From assembly GCA_937876695.1 (NCBI GenBank), contig CALFHW010000214.1, forward strand, positions 1 through 7,157: DNA of 7,157 nt, in the 5' to 3' direction. The notes under the pieces were generated by a model that was not told the origin of the DNA, searched no databases, and saw nothing but the letters and a program-made list of their open reading frames with translations. A program made the position numbers and the translations under genes. Positions 1 to 5,409 of this stretch are shown here, one piece after another. The DNA is from an uncultured bacterium (GTDB lineage Bacteria; Patescibacteriota; Dojkabacteria; CALFHW01). Within the stretch, counting starts at the first letter, position 1, and every line of letters begins with the position of its first letter.

Positions 1-901
1 TTTTTCTATACTTCTCTTGGAAGGATTCTTTCTCTACCTGGGGAAAGTGAAATAGGATGTGTTGGTAGAATTCTCTCCAGATTAGTTCGCTAATCCAAAC
101 ATCAACCCCCTTGGTAGTTCCTAATGCCCCAGCTTTAGCTTCTTGTGCCATGGCTATCAGTTTTCTGGCTGAAATTGTACCGAACTTTAGGTGCGCAGAT
201 AACATCGAGGTACCATTTAAATCAATGCGATCACGATTTATGTGATAGCTATGAATTGGAGCATTCGTGCCTTCCATGAATTTCTCAGCTGCGATAACTG
301 CTTTGTTAGCTCCGCCACTTTGGGTAGGGCTGCTATTTAGACAGTATTCAGCTTGCAGCTGTTTGAGGTCTAGCTCTGATTTTATCTTCTGGGCAGGTAG
401 AAATTTGTACTCAAGCGTTGGGTTCCCCTTAGGGAATTGCTCATATACTTGCAGCCACTTATTTTTAAATGGAGTGTAAACCGTGTAAGGGTTGCCATCA
501 GTTTTGAGCACGCTGCCAGGTGGCAGTATAGTCTGGTCATGATAAGTGTAGACCTGGCAGTAATTCTTAGCCTTCTGCGAAACTGCACTATCTCTGCCGC
601 GGCTATAGCTGGAGTAATCGAGGTTGAAATGTAGAGACTCTACCTTCAGTGACCGGCAAATTTCAGGGATTTTAGTTTCTGCTTTACCTGATAGCACGAG
701 CAAACGTGAGCCTTTTTGCTGAAGCGATTTATCTAGATCTAACAGCGACTCGATCAGAAATTGGCTGCGACTGGGTGAAATTTGCAGCAAACGGTTATCA
801 ATGACATAAACAACCACAATCTCCCCCGGCGACTTCTGTGCGCCAAGCAGGGCCAGATTGTCATCTAAGCGCAGGTCTTTTCGCAGCCAGACTAAATTCA
901 T
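1..901 (-). CDS. phrB: Deoxyribodipyrimidine photolyase, class I (3' end cut by window)
   Basis: Light-driven flavoenzyme that splits UV-induced cyclobutane pyrimidine dimers in DNA. I translated 300 codons without a stop from the ATG at 901; the frame runs off the left edge. Residues 1 to about 130 form the Rossmann-like antenna domain, opening with the classic LVWLRKDLRLDDNLAL. VYTPFKNKW follows near residue 165. The FAD-binding part begins with the Arg-Asp (223-224) and GTSMLSAHLKFG (230-241) motifs, then WISELIWREFYQHIL (269-283). There W269, E272 and W275 correspond by motif to E. coli PhrB W271, E274 and W277, which lie at the dimer pocket. Family members have about 430-480 residues, so the C-terminal third with the Trp electron-transfer chain is missing only because of the window. 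The gene diverges from the superoxide dismutase gene. No Shine-Dalgarno sequence precedes the start. A cryptochrome cannot be fully excluded without the C-terminus. Confidence 0.95.
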   Translation of the reverse strand, partial: MNLVWLRKDLRLDDNLALLGAQKSPGEIVVVYVIDNRLLQISPSRSQFLIESLLDLDKSLQQKGSRLLVLSGKAETKIPEICRSLKVESLHFNLDYSSYSRGRDSAVSQKAKNYCQVYTYHDQTILPPGSVLKTDGNPYTVYTPFKNKWLQVYEQFPKGNPTLEYKFLPAQKIKSELDLKQLQAEYCLNSSPTQSGGANKAVIAAEKFMEGTNAPIHSYHINRDRIDLNGTSMLSAHLKFGTISARKLIAMAQEAKAGALGTTKGVDVWISELIWREFYQHILFHFPQVEKESFQEKYRK

Positions 902-943
902 AGCCAATTCTAGCACGCATGTTAGTATGGGATATCGCAACTA

Positions 944-957
944 GTTAATCTATTAAC
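944..957. promoter_or_regulatory. Inverted repeat in the photolyase/sod divergent region
   Basis: GTTAAT-CT-ATTAAC is a perfect inverted repeat with 6-bp arms and a 2-bp spacer. It lies 10 bases upstream of the sod start, in the 66-bp region between the two divergent genes. It could be an operator. It could also be a symmetrical -10 region: TAATCT can be read rightward and TAATAG leftward. Neither hexamer is close to consensus and I see no good -35 box, so the assignment is tentative. Confidence 0.3.
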
Positions 958-967
958 AAAACCTAAT

Positions 968-1570
968 ATGCATAAATTACCAGAACTAAAGTTCCAATTT
1001 GACGCTCTAGAACCCGTTATCGATGCCAAAACTATGGAAATTCATTACAGCAAGCACCATCAGACTTATGTCGATAAACTAAATGCAGCCCTAGAAGGCG
1101 ACGAGAAACACTCTGTCATGTCTCTGGAAGATCTATTGACAAAGCATGCAGACCTACCATCTACTTTGCAAACAGCAGTACGAAATCACGCTGGCGGTCA
1201 CCATAACCACAGCTTATTTTGGGAGATTCTAACCCCAGGCGGCAGCCAACAGCCTACCGGAGAGCTATTGGCAGCAATTGAGAAAAGCTGCGGTAGTTTT
1301 GAGGAATTCAAAAAACACTTCAGCGAGAAAGCAGCTGGCCAGTTTGGATCTGGTTGGGGTTGGTTAGTCAAAACTCAGGCAGGTGAGGTAAAAATTATCA
1401 CTACTCCAAATCAAGATAGCCCCCTTATGCAAGGGTTAACCCCTATTTTAGGAGTTGATGTTTGGGAGCATGCCTATTATCTTAGCTATCAGAACCGCAG
1501 GCAAGAGTATCTAGAAAAGATCTGGGAAGTTATCAACTGGAGCGTAGTTGAACAAAAGTTTAACAGCTAG
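968..1570 (+). CDS. sodA: Superoxide dismutase, Fe/Mn family (Mn-type signature)
   Basis: Converts superoxide to oxygen and hydrogen peroxide. It is presumably cytoplasmic, as no signal peptide is visible. The 200-residue length is normal for the family, and the start matches the family N-terminus (LPELKFQFDALEPVID). The four metal ligands are in place: H26 in the EIHYSKHH stretch, H81 in GGHHNHSLFW, and D164 and H168 in DVWEHAYY. The Gly-Gly at 76-77 and the outer-sphere Gln149 in NQDSPLM match the Mn-type pattern (E. coli SodA Gln146). Fe-type enzymes carry the Gln near the second ligand instead. Metal choice from sequence is an inference; a cambialistic enzyme is possible. The gene diverges from the photolyase gene and converges on the nagZ-like gene with a 23-bp gap. 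There is no Shine-Dalgarno sequence upstream. Confidence 0.97.
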   Translation: MHKLPELKFQFDALEPVIDAKTMEIHYSKHHQTYVDKLNAALEGDEKHSVMSLEDLLTKHADLPSTLQTAVRNHAGGHHNHSLFWEILTPGGSQQPTGELLAAIEKSCGSFEEFKKHFSEKAAGQFGSGWGWLVKTQAGEVKIITTPNQDSPLMQGLTPILGVDVWEHAYYLSYQNRRQEYLEKIWEVINWSVVEQKFNS

Positions 1571-1576
1571 AGCTCG

Positions 1577-1609
1577 AAGCTAAACAAGTCTGTTTAGTAG
1601 CTTAGTTTT
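1577..1609 (+). terminator. Weak hairpin terminator between sod and the nagZ-like gene
   Basis: Just after the sod stop, CTAAACA (1580-1586) pairs with TGTTTAG (1591-1597) across a 4-base loop. AAG (1577-1579) can extend the stem to CTT (1601-1603) around a TAG bulge. The following tract is only TTAGTTTTA, so it is a weak intrinsic terminator at best. Its right arm overlaps the stop of the convergent glycosidase gene at 1594, and it might act in both directions. Confidence 0.4.
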
Positions 1610-2736
1610 AGGGTTACAATTCTTGTCAGTGCGTCGTTTATCCTGTCTTCTGAAATCTGGCCGGATTCTACTTGGCTGACTGTCATGTCTACCAGGTCCT
1701 CATGGTTATACTTGCCGGTATTGATGTATAAAATCATATCATTACCGGCATTTATCGCTCTAGTAATTGCCTCCTGGTGGCTAATATCAATTGCCGTATG
1801 CAGCTGTGCCATGTCATCAGTAATTACCACCCCGCCAAATCCCAACTCGTCTTTGAGTACCTGAGTGATCATCTTTTCAGACAGAGTCGCAGGTTGGGGA
1901 TCGATCTGGGTGAACTGAAGGTGTGCGCTCATAGCTAGATGCGGGGAGCTTTGCGCGATTACATCCTTGAAAACTTTGCCGTGGCTTTGCAACCATTCTT
2001 CTTTACCCATTTCTATTTGAGGCACTACAAAATGCGAATCATCTATAGTCGCACCGTGCCCCGGAAAGTGTTTGATAGTAGATGCAATATTCTCATTTTG
2101 CGAGCATTCGATAAACTTGCTGGCTAACTCAGTTATCTTCCCAGCGTCAGCTGAGATAGTTCTATTGTTGATAAATGCATCGCTTTCTGTCCTAATATCA
2201 ACCACTGGGGCTAAGTTTACATTTATACCAGACTCCCGCAAAGTGCTTGCTCGGGAAGTGCTTTGACTGCATAGAACACCGGGGTTTAGGCTTGCCCACT
2301 CCAGCGGTCCAGCTGTATCATCCCACTTGATTCTTTTAACTAGCCCGCCTTCCTGATCGACCATTACTAAAGGTTTTAGCCAGTCTCTGTAACGGCCAAG
2401 GTTTTCACTGGCTGCGGCATTTTTAAATTTACCGGTAAACGCAGCGAGCTGTTTTTGGTCTTGAATATTATCTCCCATCACTATCATGCCTCCTGGAGAA
2501 GTGACCTCAATCCTGGTCAAGGTAGCTTCTTTTAAGCTCTGTCCAGGATAATAAAACACAAACATCTGAGCAACTTTCTGCCTCAGACTTAAGCTGGAAA
2601 CTATATCTTGAGGGCTTGGCTTTGAGATCGATAGGAGCCAGTTAATCAATAAAAATAGACAGATAGCGAGAATCGCAACTGCAATAGAAATTCTTAAAAA
2701 TGACTTGAGGTGGTTACTTTGATCTCTCTCTGGCAT
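1594..2736 (-). CDS. nagZ: Membrane-anchored GH3 glycosidase, NagZ-type beta-N-acetylhexosaminidase
   Basis: Predicted to remove N-acetylglucosamine from peptidoglycan fragments. The 380 residues comprise a short basic N-terminus, one hydrophobic segment (about 14-36) without a lipobox or obvious cleavage site, then a GH3 TIM-barrel domain. Visible motifs are DQEGG (127-130 with D127 first by motif), NLAPVVDI (174-181), KHFPGHG (222-228), D233-S-H235, and VVITDDM (303-309), whose acidic pair holds the presumed nucleophile. The Asp-Ser-His triplet after KHFPGHG is the acid/base dyad that marks NagZ-type enzymes among GH3 proteins. The hydrophobic segment suggests an N-in anchor with the enzyme outside the membrane, unlike cytoplasmic E. 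coli NagZ. Codons are like those of its neighbours. It shares a 33-bp divergent region with the cobalamin adenosyltransferase gene. Exact substrate is inferred. Confidence 0.92.
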   Translation of the reverse strand: MPERDQSNHLKSFLRISIAVAILAICLFLLINWLLSISKPSPQDIVSSLSLRQKVAQMFVFYYPGQSLKEATLTRIEVTSPGGMIVMGDNIQDQKQLAAFTGKFKNAAASENLGRYRDWLKPLVMVDQEGGLVKRIKWDDTAGPLEWASLNPGVLCSQSTSRASTLRESGINVNLAPVVDIRTESDAFINNRTISADAGKITELASKFIECSQNENIASTIKHFPGHGATIDDSHFVVPQIEMGKEEWLQSHGKVFKDVIAQSSPHLAMSAHLQFTQIDPQPATLSEKMITQVLKDELGFGGVVITDDMAQLHTAIDISHQEAITRAINAGNDMILYINTGKYNHEDLVDMTVSQVESGQISEDRINDALTRIVTLKLSY

Positions 2737-2752
2737 ATAATGTAACTATAAA
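2736..2752. promoter_or_regulatory. Overlapping divergent -10 boxes, nagZ-like/adenosyltransferase region
   Basis: Only 33 bp separate the two divergent start codons. A perfect TATAAT sits at 2736-2741 on the plus strand, which would place the transcript start near 2748 and give a leader of roughly 20 nt before the adenosyltransferase ATG at 2770. TATAGT reads leftward at 2750-2745 and ends 8 bases before the glycosidase ATG at 2736, so that transcript would be nearly leaderless. The first T of TATAAT is also the base paired with the A of the glycosidase start codon. The best plus -35 match at the right distance, GTTACT (2713-2718), is poor. Promoter assignment rests on the -10 boxes alone. 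Confidence 0.5.
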
Positions 2753-2769
2753 ATTAGTTATAGCTGCTA

Positions 2770-3318
2770 ATGAAAATATACACTAAAACTGGCGATAGTG
2801 GCATGAGCTCTTTGTGGGGCGGTATGCGCGTCTCGAAAGCTAGCGCCCGAATCAGCGCTTATGGTGCGGTCGATGAGCTAAACTCTATGCTTGGGTTTCT
2901 ACTCAGCATGAATCTAGACAAAAAGATCGAATCTAGCCTAAAGCGTGTTCAGTCTGAGCTTATGACCATTGGCTCAGATCTTGCTACCCCAGAAGGGATA
3001 ACTACTAAAATCAAACAACTACGCATCAGCCCCAAAGCCGTCACTAAGCTTGAAAAGGAAATCGACGCTATGACAACGGATCTACCACAACTCAAAAGCT
3101 TCATTCTACCTTCAGGAAGCCCAGCTGCTGCATATCTGCATCTGGCTAGAACGGTATGCAGGCGGGCCGAGCGAGAAGTTGTCTCGCTGGCTGCAGATGA
3201 AGTCATCAATCCAGCGGTGCAGATCTATTTAAACAGGCTTTCGGACTTTCTGTTTACCGCTGCTAGAAAACAGAACCAGGCTGATCACGTTAGTGAAACA
3301 ACCTGGTTGAGTTCTTAA
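2770..3318 (+). CDS. Cob(I)alamin adenosyltransferase, PduO type
   Basis: Transfers the 5'-deoxyadenosyl group of ATP to cob(I)alamin, making adenosylcobalamin (coenzyme B12). The start gives the canonical MKIYTKTGDSG, the N-terminal ATP-binding loop. It is followed by GGMRVSK (17-23), AYGAVDELNS (30-39), FILPSGSPAAAYLHLARTVC (111-130) with RRAERE after it, and YLNRLSDFLF (153-162). These are the hallmark helices of the trimeric PduO-type family, and 182 residues is the usual single-domain length. The usual Gly after FILP is Ser here, a mild change. No other cobalamin gene lies in the window, so its role (salvage for a B12-dependent enzyme encoded elsewhere) is inferred. It is convergent with the hibernation factor gene, with a 21-bp gap. 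No Shine-Dalgarno sequence is visible. Confidence 0.94.
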   Translation: MKIYTKTGDSGMSSLWGGMRVSKASARISAYGAVDELNSMLGFLLSMNLDKKIESSLKRVQSELMTIGSDLATPEGITTKIKQLRISPKAVTKLEKEIDAMTTDLPQLKSFILPSGSPAAAYLHLARTVCRRAEREVVSLAADEVINPAVQIYLNRLSDFLFTAARKQNQADHVSETTWLSS

Positions 3319-3339
3319 GTTATTGGTTAATACTGCTGC

Positions 3340-3663
3340 TTAGCCGAGTAATCCGTAGCGCCACTGTTTTCCTTTGTTCTGGACGAGTTGGTGTTTGATA
3401 TTGCTGGAGGCGATATCAATGGCCGCTCTGATATCAGCGATTTCAATCTTATAGACAAAAGTCTTTTTATTGACGCTGAGCACGACTTTCAACTCGAACT
3501 GCTTTTTCCTCTTGTTGTAATCGGCTTCCACATTCAGAATTGGGCTGAAGTGGGCTTTCTTTGGGATAAATTTAACTAGTTTAGCAAATCTCTTGTGAGC
3601 ATATGTCGCTATGGTCTCGACAGTCGGCTCACTAACATTCTTAGCGCTAACTAACAGCTTCAT
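3340..3663 (-). CDS. hpf: Short ribosome hibernation promoting factor (HPF/RaiA, S30EA family)
   Basis: Predicted to bind the 30S decoding region during starvation or slow growth and hold ribosomes inactive. The 107 residues show the family pattern: MKLLVSAKNV opens strand 1, VETIATYAHKRFAKLVKF (15-32) forms helix 1, and strands with FELKVVLSVNKK (56-67) follow. DIRAAIDIASSNIKHQLVQN (77-96) forms helix 2 and matches the family's D-[MI]-x-AAID signature. The Lys-rich surface fits rRNA binding. The C-terminal dimerisation domain of long HPF is absent, so this is the short form. It lies 81 bp downstream of the ygjP-like gene on the same strand. That gap is long for this window and contains a palindrome, so an independent promoter is likely. 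HPF and RaiA/YfiA cannot be told apart with certainty here. Confidence 0.85.
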   Translation of the reverse strand: MKLLVSAKNVSEPTVETIATYAHKRFAKLVKFIPKKAHFSPILNVEADYNKRKKQFELKVVLSVNKKTFVYKIEIADIRAAIDIASSNIKHQLVQNKGKQWRYGLLG

Positions 3664-3695
3664 GGTTCAGACACTAATAATTTAAGCAGTAGATT

Positions 3696-3709
3696 TAGAA
3701 CTAGTTCTA
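3696..3709. promoter_or_regulatory. 14-bp perfect palindrome upstream of hpf
   Basis: TAGAACTAGTTCTA is identical to its reverse complement. Its nearest edge lies 32 bases upstream of the hpf start, within the 81-bp gap after the ygjP-like gene. The position suits an operator for a dimeric regulator near the hpf promoter. A TAAATT-like -10 could be placed between it and the gene. A palindrome of this length is not rare enough in 7 kb to prove function; position is the main argument. Confidence 0.3.
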
Positions 3710-3744
3710 CAATTTACAACGGGGATCTTCATTTTTTCTTACAG

Positions 3745-4443
3745 CTAGACTATGTCCAATTGACTCGAATTCTCTCGAAGCCACTTTCTGGAGGGCTTAT
3801 ACTGCGGTAAATATTTTTCGACGAGTTGCCAGAAATTTTGTGAATGATTATGCTCCACAATATGCGCAAGCTCATGAACAATAACGTAATCCATGATTCG
3901 AGTCGGAGCTAACACAATTTTCCAGTTGAAGTTCAGATTCCCCATACTCGAGCAACTACCCCACCTGCTTCTCTGCTCTCTAATAGAAATTCTGCCATAG
4001 CTGATCCCCATGATGCTGGCATAGGCTGCTACTCTTTGGGCAATGATCGAGCTGGCTAGTTTTCTAACCTTATCTCGCAATAATTCTTTAACTACGGCTT
4101 GGCTGCTGCCATCGTTAAAAATGAAGATTCTCTGGCCCGATTGGTCTATTTGCACTTTTAATTCGTGTTGATCTTGATATACAATGAACGAATAATTCTC
4201 CCCGGCGATACTGAGCCCGCTGGCATCATTAATTTCTAATGGAGTTGCCAGCTTTAACCCCGTAATTGCCTTATCTAGCCAGCTACCTTTATCCTGTAGA
4301 AAATTATTTATATGCATCACTGTAGCGTTATAAGGTACGCTCAGGCGAATCTCACCGTAGGAGCTAATGGATAAGCGCATATATTTGCTGCGCTTTGATT
4401 TGATTAGCTTTATTTCTCTTTTGCCAAGTGCTATAGTCTTCAT
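3745..4443 (-). CDS. YgjP-like metallopeptidase-fold protein (DUF45/M48-related, HExxH)
   Basis: Zinc-metalloprotein of the YgjP/WLM-like group. The 232 residues start with basic beta-rich sequence (IKLIKSKRSKYMRLSIS, then EIRLSVPYNA at 31-40). A helical stretch KELLRDKVRKLASSIIAQRV (119-138) follows, then the family signature RSRWGSC (158-164) and LNFNWKIVLAP (170-180). The zinc site VHELAHIVEHNHSQNFW spans 189-205, with H190, E191 and H194 of HELAH and H200 as probable third ligand. Family length is about 230-250, so it looks complete. E. coli YgjP has been annotated as a UTP pyrophosphatase, while the fold looks like a peptidase; I cannot choose between these activities. It diverges from the stalked membrane protein gene. 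A purine-rich AAAGAGAA lies just before the start, the nearest thing to a ribosome binding site in the window. Confidence 0.88.
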   Translation of the reverse strand: MKTIALGKREIKLIKSKRSKYMRLSISSYGEIRLSVPYNATVMHINNFLQDKGSWLDKAITGLKLATPLEINDASGLSIAGENYSFIVYQDQHELKVQIDQSGQRIFIFNDGSSQAVVKELLRDKVRKLASSIIAQRVAAYASIMGISYGRISIREQRSRWGSCSSMGNLNFNWKIVLAPTRIMDYVIVHELAHIVEHNHSQNFWQLVEKYLPQYKPSRKWLRENSSQLDIV

Positions 4444-4453
4444 ATTCTCTTTA

Positions 4454-4468
4454 AAATATACTATATTT
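4454..4468. promoter_or_regulatory. AT-rich symmetrical bidirectional -10 region
   Basis: AAATATA-C-TATATTT is a perfect odd palindrome with 7-bp arms, centred on 4461 in the 54-bp region between the ygjP-like gene and the stalked membrane protein gene. TATACT (4457-4462) reads rightward and TATAGT (4465-4460) reads leftward, each one mismatch from the -10 consensus. They would give leaders of roughly 28 nt rightward and 10 nt leftward. -35 boxes are not obvious. It could alternatively be a regulator binding site. Confidence 0.45.
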
Positions 4469-4497
4469 AATTACATAAGTTCTAATTACTGCCAATC

Positions 4498-5409
4498 ATG
4501 AGTGACATGCCCCAAACAACTTTAACCCAGAGACGTAACCAAATCAGTGGAGGCGCTAAGAAATTAACTAAAGGTAGACTAGATCCATTTGGATCGACTA
4601 GTAGCTTTGCTGGCAGTCAGATGGATGGAGATAAGCACGAAGTTAATGAGAGTGGAGCCCCTGCTTCCTCGTCTGTAGATAAAAGCGCTGTGATTAAAGT
4701 CTTGATTTGGATAGTGGTGGTGGTATTTATTGGTGTAGGAGCCGCGTTGTTTGTCACCAATATGCTCAGCACTCAGCCCAAAAAGGAGCCAGTTACTACG
4801 CCGGTCTCATCGCCAGTATCATCACCAGTAGCTCAGCTACCTGACCCTGAAAGCGATACTGACGGAGAACCTGACCCAGTCGATAATGGCACAGGTGAGC
4901 TCCCAACTGATGGAACAGACGGAGATGGTGTAGATACCGGCGAGCCTACTCCAACTGCGCCGCAAACCCCAGTTACACCACCTGCTGGCAGTGTTTCAGC
5001 TGAGCAGCTCGAGGTATACTCTTCTGAAGCTAGGTCACTGGCAGCAACTACATCTGGAAAGACATTGACACTGAGCAAGTTTCGATTCTTTGACAGTACT
5101 AGCGGATTCAACTATATCTTTACCGAAAACAAAAGTACTACAGATAGCCTAGACCCAGATATCAAGGTGAGCTATGAGGGCAATGACCTAGTTGTAGAGT
5201 TTAATAACGTCAAAGCTGACAATGTCACTGGAAACGGCGGCTCGACCTCACGTAGCTTTACTAGCGTATCTGGAATCTCAGGGACAGAGACCAGCAATAA
5301 AAACGGAGTTTCTAAGTATATCTTTAAGGCCAGCAGTAAGTTCGAACACAGAATTATAATTGATCAAGAGACCAAAGAGATAAAGATTCAGATCAAAAAT
5401 CGAGGTTAA
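4498..5409 (+). CDS. Hypothetical single-pass membrane protein with Pro/Asp-rich stalk
   Basis: I do not recognise this 303-residue protein. Residues 1-62 are polar and partly basic (QRRNQISGGAKKLTKGRLDP, 11-30) and are probably cytoplasmic. Residues 64-89 form one strong transmembrane helix (VIKVLIWIVVVVFIGVGAAL plus a few residues). Residues 91-165 are a low-complexity stalk with a PVSS/PVSS/PVAQ repeat (102-113), an Asp/Gly-rich acidic stretch (116-147) and a Thr/Pro-rich end. Residues 168-303 look like a soluble beta-rich domain ending in EHRIIIDQETKEIKIQIKN (283-301). The N-in, C-out orientation is inferred from the basic N-terminus. The alternation of short strands recalls AMIN-like extracellular domains, but I cannot support that assignment. 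The gene overlaps pth on the opposite strand by 17 bp. No Shine-Dalgarno sequence precedes the ATG. Confidence 0.85.
   Translation: MSDMPQTTLTQRRNQISGGAKKLTKGRLDPFGSTSSFAGSQMDGDKHEVNESGAPASSSVDKSAVIKVLIWIVVVVFIGVGAALFVTNMLSTQPKKEPVTTPVSSPVSSPVAQLPDPESDTDGEPDPVDNGTGELPTDGTDGDGVDTGEPTPTAPQTPVTPPAGSVSAEQLEVYSSEARSLAATTSGKTLTLSKFRFFDSTSGFNYIFTENKSTTDSLDPDIKVSYEGNDLVVEFNNVKADNVTGNGGSTSRSFTSVSGISGTETSNKNGVSKYIFKASSKFEHRIIIDQETKEIKIQIKNRG

Noticed and set aside
267..634. Plus-strand and minus-strand short frames within the photolyase gene
   Set aside because: All 300 photolyase codons translate to recognisable family sequence in one frame, so these overlapping frames are shadows.
3325..3346. Hairpin GGTTAA/TTAGCC between the adenosyltransferase and hpf genes
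   Set aside because: Six pairs with one G-U wobble, a 9-base loop and no T run, so it does not qualify as a terminator.
4833..5111. Minus-strand 92-codon frame rich in Ser, Pro and Val
   Set aside because: It is the antisense of the repetitive Pro/Asp/Thr stalk; its composition mirrors the repeat and it has no family motif.
5393..5395. Alternative genetic code (TGA as Gly or Trp, as in some reduced lineages)
   Set aside because: TGA ends pth at the expected family length, Trp uses TGG throughout, and no gene has an in-frame TGA.
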